A DNA stretch of 64,000 bases from Rhodococcus sp. BP22 (lineage in GTDB: Bacteria > Actinomycetota > Actinomycetes > Mycobacteriales > Mycobacteriaceae). Location: assembly GCF_014281965.1 (NCBI RefSeq), contig NZ_JACFTB010000005.1, positions 403,686 to 467,685 of the forward strand, written 5' to 3'. How positions within the stretch are numbered: position 1 is the first letter of the stretch; every line of letters starts with the position of its first letter. Below are positions 26,096 to 35,309 of the stretch, piece after piece. The position numbers and the translations under genes were made by a program. A model generated the notes under the pieces. It was not told the DNA's origin and made no database searches. It saw only the letters and a program-made list of their open reading frames with translations.

Positions 26096-26794
26096 ATGTC
26101 TGGAGCACTGATCGTTTCGGTAAGTGGAATCAGAGATGACACCCGTGACTACGCAGCGGAATTCGCCCGTGAACTCGACTCGCGATCGGTACCACTCTCG
26201 TTGCTCGTCGCGCCCCGGTTGAAGGACAAGTACCGGCTGGCGAAGGATTCGGCTACCCAGCAATGGCTTCGGGGCCGACGCGAAAGCGGGGATGCCATCG
26301 TCCTGCACGGCTACGATCAGGCGGCAACCAAGCGTCGCCGCGCCGAGTTCGCCGCCCTGCCGCGGCACGAGGCCCGGTTGCGACTCATGGCTGCCGATCG
26401 CGTCATGGAAGAGACCGGCTTGCGGACAAGGGTTTTCGCGGCACCCCGGTGGCTCGCATCGCCCGGTGCAGTGTCGGCATTGCCGGATGCCGGATTTCGA
26501 ATGATTGCCGGTATCAATGCAATTCGGGACCTGGAAACGGGTACCGCCGAGCGTGGGCGAGTTCTCGGCATCGGGGAGGGTATGAAGGCCGAACCGTGGT
26601 GGTGCCGGGCGCTCGTGATCGGTGCGGGCCGCACAGCTCGACGTGACGGCATGGTGCGATTGGCCGTCAGCGCTCAGCAACTCGGGTGTAGCGGGCCGCG
26701 CCGAGCGATGCTCGATGCGATCGACCTCGCGCTCTACAGCGGGGCGGTGCCTGGCGTCTACGAGCACGTGCGGACGGTTCGCCGAGCCGCATAG
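26096..26794 (+). CDS. DUF2334 (polysaccharide deacetylase-like) protein
   Basis: A 232-residue protein with a carbohydrate-esterase-4-like fold. MSGALIVSVSGIRDDTRDYAAEFARELDSRSVPLSLLVAPRLKDKY (the first strand and helix) is followed by DAIVLHGYDQ, where the His is a candidate metal ligand, then RTRVFAAPRWLASPGAVSALPDAGF, which resembles the DUF2334 mid-region. In classical deacetylases the first Asp-Asp is catalytic; here ISGIRDD keeps the pair. A protein of this family occupies the equivalent locus in M. tuberculosis (Rv0784). The substrate is unknown. The start ATG at 26096 is preferred over one 18 bp upstream. Confidence 0.72.
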   Translation: MSGALIVSVSGIRDDTRDYAAEFARELDSRSVPLSLLVAPRLKDKYRLAKDSATQQWLRGRRESGDAIVLHGYDQAATKRRRAEFAALPRHEARLRLMAADRVMEETGLRTRVFAAPRWLASPGAVSALPDAGFRMIAGINAIRDLETGTAERGRVLGIGEGMKAEPWWCRALVIGAGRTARRDGMVRLAVSAQQLGCSGPRRAMLDAIDLALYSGAVPGVYEHVRTVRRAA

Positions 26795-26883
26795 CGGTCA
26801 GTGGTGTATCCCTTGGGTGTAACGGACCATTCGGTTCGCGGGATGTAATCCTCGACTGAACAACCGATATTGCAGGTGGCGGC

Positions 26884-27549
26884 ATGAAACGACTTCTTCT
26901 CGTAGCGATCAGCGTCATGGCCCTGGTGGCGTGCGGAAATTCCGAGGGCGGAAATGCGCCGGCAGCCCCGGAATCCTCTGCAGCCCCGAAATCGTCTGCA
27001 GCACCGGGACAGCAGAATGTGCCGCAGACCTTCGTGCCCTCAACTGGGTCTCTCCCGCCCATCATCGCGGATCGCCCGCCCGGTACGAGAACGGAAGTGG
27101 TTCCGCGCGCCGAGGCTGCGCCTGCTACGCGTACGCCCGGTCCCGAATATCCCGTCTGCTTGGATCTCGCCTCGACGACAGTGACCGATGCTGTCGCCTC
27201 ACTGCCGCAGTACTTCGACGGCGTTCCGTGGGTGGCAACGGAGATCGGTGACCCGTGCGCGTCGTTCACCTGGGTTCGCGCCGATACTTCCGGCGGTACC
27301 GCCAGCTCGCCGGTGCAGGTGTTGTTCTTCGCCGACGGCGACTACCTCGGCACCGGAACGTCCGAGCCGTACGGGTTCACGTTCGTCGACTCGCAGTCCG
27401 CCGACACCATCACCGTCGGGTATCGCTGGCCCGTCGGTGACGATGCCAACGCCAACCCGACGGGCGGTCCCGCATTGATCCGCTACCAGTGGGACGGGTC
27501 CTCGGTGACGATGCTGGACGCTCTCCCCGTCGAGGTGACGGGGTCCTAG
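26884..27549 (+). CDS. LppP/LprE-family lipoprotein
   Basis: A secreted lipoprotein of 221 residues. MKRLLLVAISVMALVAC is a short type II signal peptide with lipobox ALVAC, so the mature protein begins at Cys17. A low-complexity Ala/Pro/Ser linker (20-90) leads to the conserved domain: PVCLDLASTTVTDAVASLP, GDPCASFTWVRADT, VQVLFFADGDYLGTGT and DTITVGYRWPVGDDAN, then GPALIRYQW, as in mycobacterial LppP/LprE proteins. Cysteines in PVCLD and DPCAS may form a disulfide. Role unknown, at the outer face of the membrane or cell wall. The stop overlaps the convergent MBL gene by 4 bp. GGTGGCGGC precedes the ATG. Confidence 0.85.
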   Translation: MKRLLLVAISVMALVACGNSEGGNAPAAPESSAAPKSSAAPGQQNVPQTFVPSTGSLPPIIADRPPGTRTEVVPRAEAAPATRTPGPEYPVCLDLASTTVTDAVASLPQYFDGVPWVATEIGDPCASFTWVRADTSGGTASSPVQVLFFADGDYLGTGTSEPYGFTFVDSQSADTITVGYRWPVGDDANANPTGGPALIRYQWDGSSVTMLDALPVEVTGS

Positions 27550-28193
27550 AGCTCGATCGAACCTTCCTCCGGGAACGTCCGGAATTCGGTGTTCTCGTCG
27601 GCCAACTCCTTGTAGCGCCCGTAGTAGATCCCGCGGGCCTGCTCGGCGATGATGGCCTGGTGGATCGGGAAGGCCGTGCGGGGCGCGACTGCGCGTAGAA
27701 AGTCGACGGTTTCGGAGAGCTTCATCCACGGCGCCGCGGCTGGGAGCGCGAGAATGTCCACCTTCTGTTCGGGGACGAACAGTGAATCGCCGGGATGCAA
27801 CAACTGGGACGGATGCTGGGGAGTTCCGAGGAGATAACCGGTGTTGTCGATCACCGGCAGGTCCGGGTGAATCACCGCATGAGTGCCGCCGACTCCGGTC
27901 ACCTGGATGCCGCCGACCCCGAACACATCCCCCGGGTGCGTCGCCGTCCAGCGGTCACCGAGCTGCGACGCCGTCATCGGGTCCGCATAGAGCGCTGCCC
28001 GCGGATTGCCTTGCACCAATGCCGGCAGACGCTCGAGGTCCACGTGATCAGGGTGCTGGTGGGTGATCAGGATTGCGTCGAGATCGGTGATGCCGTCGAA
28101 TCCGTGGGAAAAGTTGCCGGGATCGAAGAGGACGGTCGTTCCGTTGAGTTCGACGAGGAGGCAGGAATGTCCGAAGTGAGTCAGCCGCATCAC
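27546..28193 (-). CDS. MBL-fold metal-dependent hydrolase (UlaG-like)
   Basis: A metallo-beta-lactamase-fold protein of 215 residues. The metal motif is LITHQHPDHVD, preceded by the N-terminal signature MRLTHFGHSCLLVELNGTTVLFDPG characteristic of the UlaG/YtnP-like branch with a first metal-binding His in GHSC. Further ligands are GGTHAVIHPD and FPIHQAII. The product is cytoplasmic, and its natural substrate cannot be inferred. It matches the position of Rv0786c beside purS-purQ in M. tuberculosis. Either of two adjacent ATG codons may be the start. It is divergent from purS. Confidence 0.87.
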   Translation of the reverse strand: MMRLTHFGHSCLLVELNGTTVLFDPGNFSHGFDGITDLDAILITHQHPDHVDLERLPALVQGNPRAALYADPMTASQLGDRWTATHPGDVFGVGGIQVTGVGGTHAVIHPDLPVIDNTGYLLGTPQHPSQLLHPGDSLFVPEQKVDILALPAAAPWMKLSETVDFLRAVAPRTAFPIHQAIIAEQARGIYYGRYKELADENTEFRTFPEEGSIEL

Positions 28194-28234
28194 CCCACAG
28201 TAAACGCAGTGTCATGCGCACGGCAGTGCCTGCG

Positions 28235-28240
28235 TAGACT
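28235..28240 (+). promoter_or_regulatory. Putative -10 box of purSQ (TAGACT)
   Basis: TAGACT fits the TANNNT pattern 37 nt before the purS GTG, implying a leader of about 31 nt with its own ribosome site. The same hexamer stands upstream of purL and purF. Confidence 0.45.
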
Positions 28241-28277
28241 CTCACCTGCCGGTACCTATATCTCGAGGAGCTCTCAC

Positions 28278-28514
28278 GTGGCCCGTGTTGTTGTCGACGT
28301 CATGCCCAAGACCGAAATTCTCGACCCGCAGGGTCAGGCCATCACAGGCGCTCTGGGGCGTCTCGGGATCGCAGGTGTGTCCGATGTGCGTCAGGGCAAG
28401 CGTTTCGAGCTCGAGGTCGACGACAGTGTCGACGACGCCGAGCTGGAGAAGATCGCCGAATCGCTGCTCGCGAACACGGTCATCGAGGACTGGAAAGTGA
28501 CCCGTCTCGCATGA
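28278..28514 (+). CDS. purS: Phosphoribosylformylglycinamidine synthase subunit PurS
   Basis: The small structural subunit of the three-part FGAM synthetase (PurS, PurQ, PurL). 78 residues: [30 protein letters not shown], then [14 protein letters not shown], then [14 protein letters not shown], all standard for PurS. The GTG at 28278 follows GAGGAG by 7 nt; the upstream open frame is not conserved. The stop overlaps the purQ ATG by 4 bp. PurS bridges PurL and PurQ and is needed for ammonia transfer. Confidence 0.95.
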   Translation: MARVVVDVMPKTEILDPQGQAITGALGRLGIAGVSDVRQGKRFELEVDDSVDDAELEKIAESLLANTVIEDWKVTRLA

Positions 28515-29188
28515 GCACTCGCATCGGTGTCATCACCTTTCCAGGAACTCTCGACGACGTCGACGCCTCCCGTGCGGTGACGTTGGCAGGCGGCGAGGCC
28601 GTCAGCTTGTGGCACGCGGACGCCGACCTGAAGAACGTCGACGCGGTCGTCGTTCCGGGCGGCTTCTCCTACGGTGACTATCTGCGCGCCGGCGCCATCG
28701 CCCGGTTCGCACCCGTCATGGAATCCGTCGTCAAGGCAGCAGAAGGCGGCATGCCCGTCCTCGGTATCTGCAACGGCTTCCAGATTCTCTGCGAGGCAGG
28801 ACTGCTGCCAGGCGCTCTGACGCGTAACGAGAATCTGCACTTCGTGTGCCGCGACCAGTGGCTGAAGGTGGAGAACAGCAACACCGTATGGTCCTCGCGC
28901 TACGAGGCCGGCGCCGAGATCCTCATTCCCGTCAAGAACGCCGAAGGTCGATTCCAGGCCTCCGAAGCGGTTCTCGACGAGCTCGAGGGTGAAGGCCGGG
29001 TCGTGTTCCGCTACAGCGGTTCCAACCCCAACGGTTCGCAACGCGCGATCGCCGGTATCTCCTCGGCCAACGGTCGCATCGTCGGACTCATGCCGCATCC
29101 CGAGCACGCCACCGAGCCCCTCACCGGCCCGAGCGACGACGGCCTCGGCATCTTCTACTCCGCTCTGGATGCGATCGTCTCCGCATAG
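28511..29188 (+). CDS. purQ: Phosphoribosylformylglycinamidine synthase subunit PurQ (glutaminase)
   Basis: Class I glutamine amidotransferase subunit of FGAM synthetase, 225 residues. It releases ammonia from glutamine for PurL. The nucleophile is in [22 protein letters not shown] (GxCNGxQ), and the His-Glu pair is in [16 protein letters not shown]. The N-terminal [19 protein letters not shown] and [21 protein letters not shown] are characteristic. It is coupled to purS by ATGA. purL, its partner, lies 2 kb downstream on the same strand, separated by a VOC relic and an aminopeptidase gene, an arrangement similar to mycobacteria. Confidence 0.96.
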   Translation: MSTRIGVITFPGTLDDVDASRAVTLAGGEAVSLWHADADLKNVDAVVVPGGFSYGDYLRAGAIARFAPVMESVVKAAEGGMPVLGICNGFQILCEAGLLPGALTRNENLHFVCRDQWLKVENSNTVWSSRYEAGAEILIPVKNAEGRFQASEAVLDELEGEGRVVFRYSGSNPNGSQRAIAGISSANGRIVGLMPHPEHATEPLTGPSDDGLGIFYSALDAIVSA

Positions 29189-29217
29189 TTGTCGGTGGCC
29201 CGGGTTGATCTCCGGGC

Positions 29218-29328
29218 ATGACTCTGACACCAGCGATGATCACGTTCGATTCCTCGGACCCCGGCCCCCTCGCGCAGTGGTGGGCCGAGGAGACCGACGG
29301 CAACGTGTTCTGCATTTCGGGAGCGCAC
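29218..29328 (+). pseudogene. VOC/glyoxalase-family gene relic
   Basis: The reading frame opens with MTLTPAMITFDSSDPGPLAQ then WWAEETDG, the usual N-terminus of small actinobacterial VOC proteins (a glyoxalase-like gene, Rv0801, lies near this position in M. tuberculosis). It passes straight into NVFCISGAH, which resembles the C-terminal GNEFCV ending of the same family. About 60-80 internal codons seem to be deleted. Downstream sequence to about 29480 is arginine- and serine-rich in every frame and looks non-coding. Confidence 0.5.
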
Positions 29329-29495
29329 CAGCCGTCACGGTCCGGGAGTCGGCGCGCGCCGAGTGCGCGGCATTCTCGACGGTGCAGAAGCCATTCCGTG
29401 GGTGTTGGGAATGGTGAAGCCAGGTTGCGGACGCCACGCGATCCGGTCGTATGTGACTTGATCTGTTCGACGCCGCAGCTGACACAATGGTCCCT

Positions 29496-30773
29496 ATGCC
29501 GTTCAGTGATTCCAATGCGACTGCCGCCGGTCTGTGCAACTTCGTCGACGTCTCGCCGTCGCCCTTCCACGTGTGCCGCACGGTGTCGGTGCAACTCGAA
29601 GAAGTCGGGTTCGTCCGGGTCGAGGAGACCGCAGCCTGGCCGACGGAGGCAGGGCGGTACTACCTGATTCGCGGCGGCTCGCTGGTGGCGTGGAGCACTG
29701 AGTCCGAGGGGCCGTTCCGTATCGTCGGCGGGCACACCGACAGCCCGAACCTGCGCGTCAAGCAAAACCCCGACCTCGAGTCGGCGGGGTGGCAGATGGT
29801 CGGTCTCGAGCCGTACGGCGGTGCCTGGCTCAACTCGTGGCTGGACCGCGACCTCGGAATCTCCGGACGGCTGAGTGTCCGAGACGGCAACGGACTGAGG
29901 GAAGTGCTCGTCAAGATCGACGAACCCATCCTCCGCGTACCGCAGTTGGCGATCCACCTGTCCGAGGATCGCAAGGGCGTCACCCTCGATCCGCAGCGTC
30001 ACGTCAACGCTGTTTGGGGACTGGGTAATTCACCCCGATCGTTCCTGGGATACGTCGCCGAGCGCGAAGGAGTGGATCCGTCTGCGGTGCTCGGCTGGGA
30101 ACTCATGACGCACGACCTGGCGCCGAGCGCAGTCGTCGGTGTCGAGAACGAGTTGGTCAGCGCTCCGCGTCTGGACAACCAGGCGACGTGCCACGCCGGA
30201 ACGCAGGCTTTGATTGCGGCAGTGGAGAACCCGACCACCGCGACTCCGGTGCTGGCCCTCTTCGATCACGAGGAGGTCGGCAGCATGTCCGATCGCGGCG
30301 CCTTCTCCGATCTGCTCAACACAGTGTTGGAGCGAATCGTGCTCGGGCGCGGCGGGGGACGCGAGGAGTTCCTGCGAACGATGGCCGCTTCCATCTGTGC
30401 CTCAGGCGATATGGCGCACGCTACGCACCCGAACTACCCGGATCGACACGAGCCCGCGCACCGCATCGAACTCGGCGGCGGACCGGTATTGAAGGTCAAC
30501 CAGAACCTTCGGTACGCAACCGATTCCGTGGGCGCCGGGGTCTTCGCGTTGGCCTGCGATCAGGCTGGGGTCCCGCTGCAGCGCTACGTCCACCGCGCCG
30601 ACCTGCCGTGCGGGTCCACGATCGGGCCGATCACCGCCTCGCGCACAGGCGTGTCCACCGTCGACGTCGGGGCGCCGCAGTTGGCGATGCACTCGGCGCG
30701 CGAGTTGATGGGAGCGTCCGACGTCTCCGCCTACGCCGCCGCGCTCGCCGCGTTTCTCGCCCCGGCTCGGTAA
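29496..30773 (+). CDS. M18 family aminopeptidase
   Basis: A cytoplasmic dinuclear-metal aminopeptidase of 425 residues, equivalent to PepC (Rv0800) of M. tuberculosis. Visible blocks: [17 protein letters not shown], the metal His in [33 protein letters not shown] (bridging Asp), [20 protein letters not shown] (catalytic Glu pair), and the C-terminal [15 protein letters not shown] with the last metal His. The start is placed at the second ATG (MPFSDSN) because CACAAT, a near-canonical -10, ends 7 nt before it; the upstream ATG at 29487 would lie inside that promoter. The stop codon is part of a long inverted repeat. Confidence 0.93.
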   Translation: MPFSDSNATAAGLCNFVDVSPSPFHVCRTVSVQLEEVGFVRVEETAAWPTEAGRYYLIRGGSLVAWSTESEGPFRIVGGHTDSPNLRVKQNPDLESAGWQMVGLEPYGGAWLNSWLDRDLGISGRLSVRDGNGLREVLVKIDEPILRVPQLAIHLSEDRKGVTLDPQRHVNAVWGLGNSPRSFLGYVAEREGVDPSAVLGWELMTHDLAPSAVVGVENELVSAPRLDNQATCHAGTQALIAAVENPTTATPVLALFDHEEVGSMSDRGAFSDLLNTVLERIVLGRGGGREEFLRTMAASICASGDMAHATHPNYPDRHEPAHRIELGGGPVLKVNQNLRYATDSVGAGVFALACDQAGVPLQRYVHRADLPCGSTIGPITASRTGVSTVDVGAPQLAMHSARELMGASDVSAYAAALAAFLAPAR

Positions 30774-30855
30774 GCGCGCACCCTTATTCCGAAGTAGACC
30801 CCTGACTTGTTCGGCTAGCGCGGGGGTGCGCTTACGAAAAAGGGTGCGCGCTTAC
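30770..30855. terminator. Inverted repeat spanning the stop codons of two convergent genes
   Basis: GTAAGCGCGCACCCTT (30770-30785) is the perfect reverse complement of AAGGGTGCGCGCTTAC (30840-30855). Each arm contains the TAA of the gene entering from its side. A third, near-identical half-copy (GGGTGCGCTTAC, 30825-30836) lies inside. It can act as a bidirectional terminator. Confidence 0.7.
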
Positions 30856-31220
30856 AGGCGCACGCACTCCTCGACCGCGAGCCGCTCCCCGCCGGATTGA
30901 ATTTCGTGCACAGGATGCTCGCCGGGCTCTGACCGCCATCCGGACCACACCCGCGCCCGACCCTGACCGGCTATGGAGTCGATCACTCTCGCGCAGAAGC
31001 ACGCGACGGCCTTGCGGGGGATATCCACACCCTTGACCACCAGCTGGGGCGTCAGGACGCGCAAGTCGTCCAGATCGTTCTCGGTGAGCGGTATGCCCCC
31101 GGGTCGTGCTCGTACGCTGATTTCGGCCTGGCTCGCTACCGGGGGAGGGACGAGGATTCGGGCATGTCGCCCCCGCCCGATAGACTTCAGCTGGCATTTC
31201 GCTCCAAGAAGGGACCCCAC
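30852..31220 (-). CDS. Hypothetical protein convergent with the aminopeptidase
   Basis: I do not recognise the family. The frame has coding-like composition: [20 protein letters not shown], then [20 protein letters not shown], then [20 protein letters not shown], ending in [16 protein letters not shown]. No membrane segment, signal peptide or metal motif is evident; it is a small soluble alpha/beta-like protein of about 100-120 residues. The start is uncertain: GTG 31220 is the best in-frame candidate but lies within the purL leader, and the next usable codons are internal. Its stop lies in the inverted repeat shared with the aminopeptidase gene. Confidence 0.5.
   Translation of the reverse strand: MGSLLGAKCQLKSIGRGRHARILVPPPVASQAEISVRARPGGIPLTENDLDDLRVLTPQLVVKGVDIPRKAVACFCARVIDSIAGQGRARVWSGWRSEPGEHPVHEIQSGGERLAVEECVRL
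31181..31186 (+). promoter_or_regulatory. Putative -10 box of purL (TAGACT)
   Basis: TAGACT lies 39 nt before the purL GTG, giving a leader of about 33 nt that holds the ribosome site AAGAAGGGA. The hexamer is identical to those before purS and purF. Confidence 0.45.
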
Positions 31221-31225
31221 TCCTC

Positions 31226-33502
31226 GTGTCCGTCGATACAGTGACAACCGCAGCCGCCACACCCGATGTAGAGCAGCCGTACAAAGAGCTCGGACTCAAG
31301 GAAGACGAGTACGTCCGAATCAAGGAAATACTCGGCCGTCGCCCCACCGATGCCGAGCTTGCGATGTACTCGGTCATGTGGAGCGAGCACTGCTCTTACA
31401 AGTCCTCCAAGGTGCACCTGAAGTACTTCGGGGAGACCACCACGGACGAGATGCGCACCTCGATGCTCGCGGGCATCGGCGAGAATGCAGGCGTCGTCGA
31501 CGTCGGTGACGGCTGGGCCGTCACGTTCAAGGTCGAGAGCCACAACCACCCGTCGTACGTCGAGCCCTATCAGGGCGCCGCGACAGGCGTGGGCGGCATC
31601 GTCCGCGACATCATGGCCATGGGTGCGCGTCCCATCGCCGTCATGGATCAACTGCGCTTCGGTGCCGCTGATGCACCGGACACTCGTCGCGTGCTGAGCG
31701 GCATCGTCTCGGGAGTCGGTGGATACGGAAACTCCCTCGGCCTCCCCAACATCGGCGGAGAGACGGTGTTCGACGCCTCCTACGCCGGTAACCCGCTGCT
31801 CAATGCTCTGTGTGCCGGTGTCATGCGGGTAGAGGACATGCATCTCGCGTTCGCGTCGGGACTGGGCAACAAGATCATTCTGTTCGGCGCTCGTACCGGT
31901 CTCGACGGCATCGGCGGCGTCTCCGTTCTCGCCTCGGAGACCTTCGACGGCGACGAGACCGACGGCAAGCGCAAGAAGCTTCCGGCGGTTCAGGTAGGCG
32001 ACCCGTTCGCCGAGAAGGTCCTCATCGAGGCGTGCTTGGAACTGTATGCAGGCAAGCTCGTCGTTGGCATCCAGGATCTCGGCGGTGCCGGATTGTCTTG
32101 TGCCACTTCTGAACTCGCGTCCGCCGGTAGTGGGGGAATGTCCATCGAGCTGGAGAAGGTGCCGATGCGCGCCACCGGCATGACCCCTGCCGAGGTGCTT
32201 TCGAGCGAGTCGCAGGAGCGCATGTGCGCCGTCGTGACTCCGGACAACGTCGATGCGTTCATGGCGGTCTGCAAGAAGTGGGATGTGTTGGCCACTGTCA
32301 TCGGCGAGGTCACCGACGGCGACCACCTCGAGATCACCTGGCATGGCGAGACCGTCGTCGATGTTCCGCCGAAGACGGTCGCCCACGATGGCCCGGTCTA
32401 CAACCGTCCGGTGCAGCGTCCAGCGCATCAGGACGCACTGATCGCGAACACGACTGCATCGCTGAAGCGTCCGGAAACGCCGGACGAGTTGAAGGCAACG
32501 CTGCTGAAGATGATTGCCTCGCCGCAGCTCTGCAGCCGTAAGTTCATCACCGAGCAGTACGACCGCTACGTTCGCGGCAACACCGTGCTGGCCGAGAACG
32601 CCGATTCCGGAATGATCCGCATCGACGAGAAGACCGGTCGCGGTATCGCACTCGCTACCGATGCGTCGGGCCGCTACACCGCGCTCGATCCGTATCAGGG
32701 TGCTCAGCTGGCCCTTGCCGAGGCATTTCGCAACGTCGCCGTCACCGGTGCGACTCCCAAGGCCGTCACCAACTGCCTCAACTTCGGATCCCCCGAAGAC
32801 CCGGGCGTCATGTGGCAGTTCCAGCAGGCCGTCCGCGGTCTCGCCGACGGCTGTGTCACTCTCGGCATCCCCGTCACCGGCGGAAATGTCAGCTTCTACA
32901 ACCAGACCGGCTCCGAGCCGATCCTGCCGACGCCCGTGGTGGGCGTCCTCGGCGTGATCGACGACGTGCACCGACGCATCCCGACGGGCCTGGGTCTCGA
33001 GCCCGGCGAAACGTTGATCCTGCTCGGTGAGACACACGACGAGCTGGACGGTTCCATCTGGTCGCAGGTCGAGCACGATCATCTCGGTGGCGTTCCGCCG
33101 AAGGTCGATCTCGCGCGGGAGCAGTTGCTGGCGGACATCCTCCTCGCCGGTTCGCGCGACGGCATGGTCACCGCCGCCCACGATCTGTCCGAGGGGGGAC
33201 TGGCTCAGGCCGTCGTAGAGGCAGCTTTGGCCGGCGAAACCGGATGCCGCATTCTGCTCCCCGAGGGTGCAGATCCTTTCGTGGCACTGTTCTCGGAGTC
33301 TTCGGGTCGCGTTCTCGTTGCGGTCCCACGTACCGAGGAGACGCGCTTTTCCAACATGTGTACCGCTCGTCAGCTGCCGTGGACGCGCATCGGCGTCGTC
33401 GACGAAGGCTCCGACGAGATCGAGGTTCAGGGTCAGTTCTCGGTTCCGATGACCGAGCTGCGGGAAGTATTCGAGGGCACTCTTCCGCGACTCTTCGGGT
33501 AG
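31226..33502 (+). CDS. purL: Phosphoribosylformylglycinamidine synthase subunit PurL
   Basis: The ATP-dependent synthetase subunit that converts FGAR to FGAM using ammonia from PurQ. 758 residues, the small PurL form that needs separate PurS and PurQ. Characteristic sequence: [49 protein letters not shown] with the catalytic His, [36 protein letters not shown], and in the second half [10 protein letters not shown] and [19 protein letters not shown]. The GTG at 31226 follows GAAGGGA. A long open frame on the opposite strand is only a shadow. The next gene starts 4 bp after the stop. Confidence 0.96.
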   Translation: MSVDTVTTAAATPDVEQPYKELGLKEDEYVRIKEILGRRPTDAELAMYSVMWSEHCSYKSSKVHLKYFGETTTDEMRTSMLAGIGENAGVVDVGDGWAVTFKVESHNHPSYVEPYQGAATGVGGIVRDIMAMGARPIAVMDQLRFGAADAPDTRRVLSGIVSGVGGYGNSLGLPNIGGETVFDASYAGNPLLNALCAGVMRVEDMHLAFASGLGNKIILFGARTGLDGIGGVSVLASETFDGDETDGKRKKLPAVQVGDPFAEKVLIEACLELYAGKLVVGIQDLGGAGLSCATSELASAGSGGMSIELEKVPMRATGMTPAEVLSSESQERMCAVVTPDNVDAFMAVCKKWDVLATVIGEVTDGDHLEITWHGETVVDVPPKTVAHDGPVYNRPVQRPAHQDALIANTTASLKRPETPDELKATLLKMIASPQLCSRKFITEQYDRYVRGNTVLAENADSGMIRIDEKTGRGIALATDASGRYTALDPYQGAQLALAEAFRNVAVTGATPKAVTNCLNFGSPEDPGVMWQFQQAVRGLADGCVTLGIPVTGGNVSFYNQTGSEPILPTPVVGVLGVIDDVHRRIPTGLGLEPGETLILLGETHDELDGSIWSQVEHDHLGGVPPKVDLAREQLLADILLAGSRDGMVTAAHDLSEGGLAQAVVEAALAGETGCRILLPEGADPFVALFSESSGRVLVAVPRTEETRFSNMCTARQLPWTRIGVVDEGSDEIEVQGQFSVPMTELREVFEGTLPRLFG

Positions 33503-33506
33503 GGCC

Positions 33507-35309
33507 GTGACGCGGGGCGAGGTATCGGAGGATGCGGCGGAGGTCGTGAGCACAGTCGAGCGTGAACATGCTCACTACCTCGGTATCCCCGTCGAGTTCT
33601 CGATGCCTTCCCCGCTTGAGCATCCCTTCCTCATGTGGCTGTGGGGTCTGCCGAAGCTCGACTTCACCGGTCTCGCCTTCAGTGCGCTGTTCTTCTGCTG
33701 GTCGCTGACGCCGTCGCTTCTGCCCCGAGATTGGTTGTTCCAGGGCCTCATCGGGGGAATCAATTCGGCGATCGGTTACGGGTTCGGTGTCGCAGTCGGA
33801 TGGCTGGTACTCCGCGTGTTTCTGCGGCCACGTTCGTGGTGGCCGCTGCCACCACGAGCCGAGCTGGGCCTGAAGATCTTCGTCCCGATCGCTGCAGTCC
33901 TCGCTTCGCTCGTGATGCTCGCCTACTCCGCAGGCTGGCAACGCGAACTGGCTGCACTGATGGACGCCGAGGGAACCACGACGACCGGTTACTTGCGGAC
34001 CGGGGCTCTGAGTATCGCCACGGCCGCTTTGTTGATCTCGGCGATTCGGGTCCTCCGCGACTTCGTTCGACTCGTAGTCCGGCAGATCAACAAGTTGATC
34101 AAGATGCCGCGTGAGGTCGCCAACGTCATCGGCGTGGTGTTGGTCGTCGTTCTCGTCGTCACGCTCGTTCAAGGCGTGTTGCTTCGGGCGGTGTCGGACG
34201 TGACGAACTCGATCTTCAGTCTCCAGAACGACGACACTCGCGACGGCGCAATCCAGCCCACGGAGCCGGAGCGATCCGGAAGTCCACAGTCCGCCGCGTC
34301 GTGGGAATCACTCGGATTCGAAGGTCGAAACTTTGTCTCCAGCGGCATGAACGCCGGCGAGCTGACCCAAGCGCTCGGACGGAACGCCATGGAGCCGATC
34401 CGCGCATACGCCGGACTGGAATCCGCCGACAACCAGGACGAGCGGCTCGACCTCGTCGTCGACGAGCTCGAAAGAACCGGCGCCTTCCAACGTAGCGCCC
34501 TGGTCGTCGTACCCACGACGGGGACGGGCTGGGTCAATCCGACAGCCATCGAAGCAGCCGAATTGATGTTCGACGGCAACGTAGCCACGGTGGCCGCGCA
34601 ATACTCCTACCTGCCGAGCTGGATTTCTTTTCTCGCCGAACGAGAAATCGCGTCTGAGGCAGGCAAGGCACTCATCGACAAGGTTCACGAGCGCTGGCTG
34701 CAAGAGCCGGAGGCCACGCGCCCCAAGTTCTACGTCTACGGCGAAAGCCTCGGCACCAATGCCGGCGAGGGTGCGTTCGACGGTTTGGCCGACATCCGTG
34801 ACACGACCGACGGGGTGCTGTGGGTGGGACCGCCGAACTCCAATCGCCTCTGGAGCCAATTCGTGGATCGACGCGACCCGGGCAGCGCGGAAGTGCTCCC
34901 GGTCTACGCGGACGGTCTCGTGCTGCGCTTCGCAGACAACTCGGGAGCGATACCGCCCGCGGGTCAACCCTGGTACGGCCCGCGGGTGCTCTACGTACAG
35001 CACGCGTCGGATCCCGTCGTCTGGTGGTCGCCGGACCTGCTGTTCGAGCGGCCGGACTGGCTGTCCGAGGCGCCCGGGCCCGATCGACTGCCCGATATGC
35101 GGTGGTTCCCGATCGTCACGTTCTGGCAGGTGGCGGCAGACCTGACCAACGCCGCAGGCGTCCCGGACGGGCACGGACACAATTACGGAACGCTGGTCCT
35201 CGACGGGTGGGTCTCGATCGCAGCCCCCGATGGGTGGTCCGCTGCCGACACCGAACGTGTGCGCGCCGTAATGAACGCCTACAAGGGTAGGGACGGCCCG
35301 GAAAAGTGA
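33507..35309 (+). CDS. Multi-pass membrane protein with C-terminal alpha/beta-hydrolase domain
   Basis: A 600-residue protein of the actinobacterial membrane alpha/beta-hydrolase family (Abhydrolase_9). The N-terminal 230 residues hold five or so hydrophobic helices (LDFTGLAFSALFFCWSLTPSLLP, the GYGFGVAVGWLVLRVFL helix, and NVIGVVLVVVLVVTLVQGVLL). The C-terminal domain carries the nucleophile motif KFYVYGESLGTNAGEGAF, VLWVGPPNSNRLWSQ and YVQHASDPVVWWSPDLLFERPDW, with a likely acidic and histidine partner near DGHGHNYG. Substrate unknown; an envelope lipid or ester is plausible. It starts with GTG 4 bp after purL and overlaps the next gene by 4 bp. Confidence 0.85.
   Translation: MTRGEVSEDAAEVVSTVEREHAHYLGIPVEFSMPSPLEHPFLMWLWGLPKLDFTGLAFSALFFCWSLTPSLLPRDWLFQGLIGGINSAIGYGFGVAVGWLVLRVFLRPRSWWPLPPRAELGLKIFVPIAAVLASLVMLAYSAGWQRELAALMDAEGTTTTGYLRTGALSIATAALLISAIRVLRDFVRLVVRQINKLIKMPREVANVIGVVLVVVLVVTLVQGVLLRAVSDVTNSIFSLQNDDTRDGAIQPTEPERSGSPQSAASWESLGFEGRNFVSSGMNAGELTQALGRNAMEPIRAYAGLESADNQDERLDLVVDELERTGAFQRSALVVVPTTGTGWVNPTAIEAAELMFDGNVATVAAQYSYLPSWISFLAEREIASEAGKALIDKVHERWLQEPEATRPKFYVYGESLGTNAGEGAFDGLADIRDTTDGVLWVGPPNSNRLWSQFVDRRDPGSAEVLPVYADGLVLRFADNSGAIPPAGQPWYGPRVLYVQHASDPVVWWSPDLLFERPDWLSEAPGPDRLPDMRWFPIVTFWQVAADLTNAAGVPDGHGHNYGTLVLDGWVSIAAPDGWSAADTERVRAVMNAYKGRDGPEK

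Noticed and set aside
31187..33553. 788-codon open frame antisense to purL
   Set aside because: Its composition mirrors the codon bias of purL and it has no recognisable domain. Long antisense frames are common in high-GC genes.
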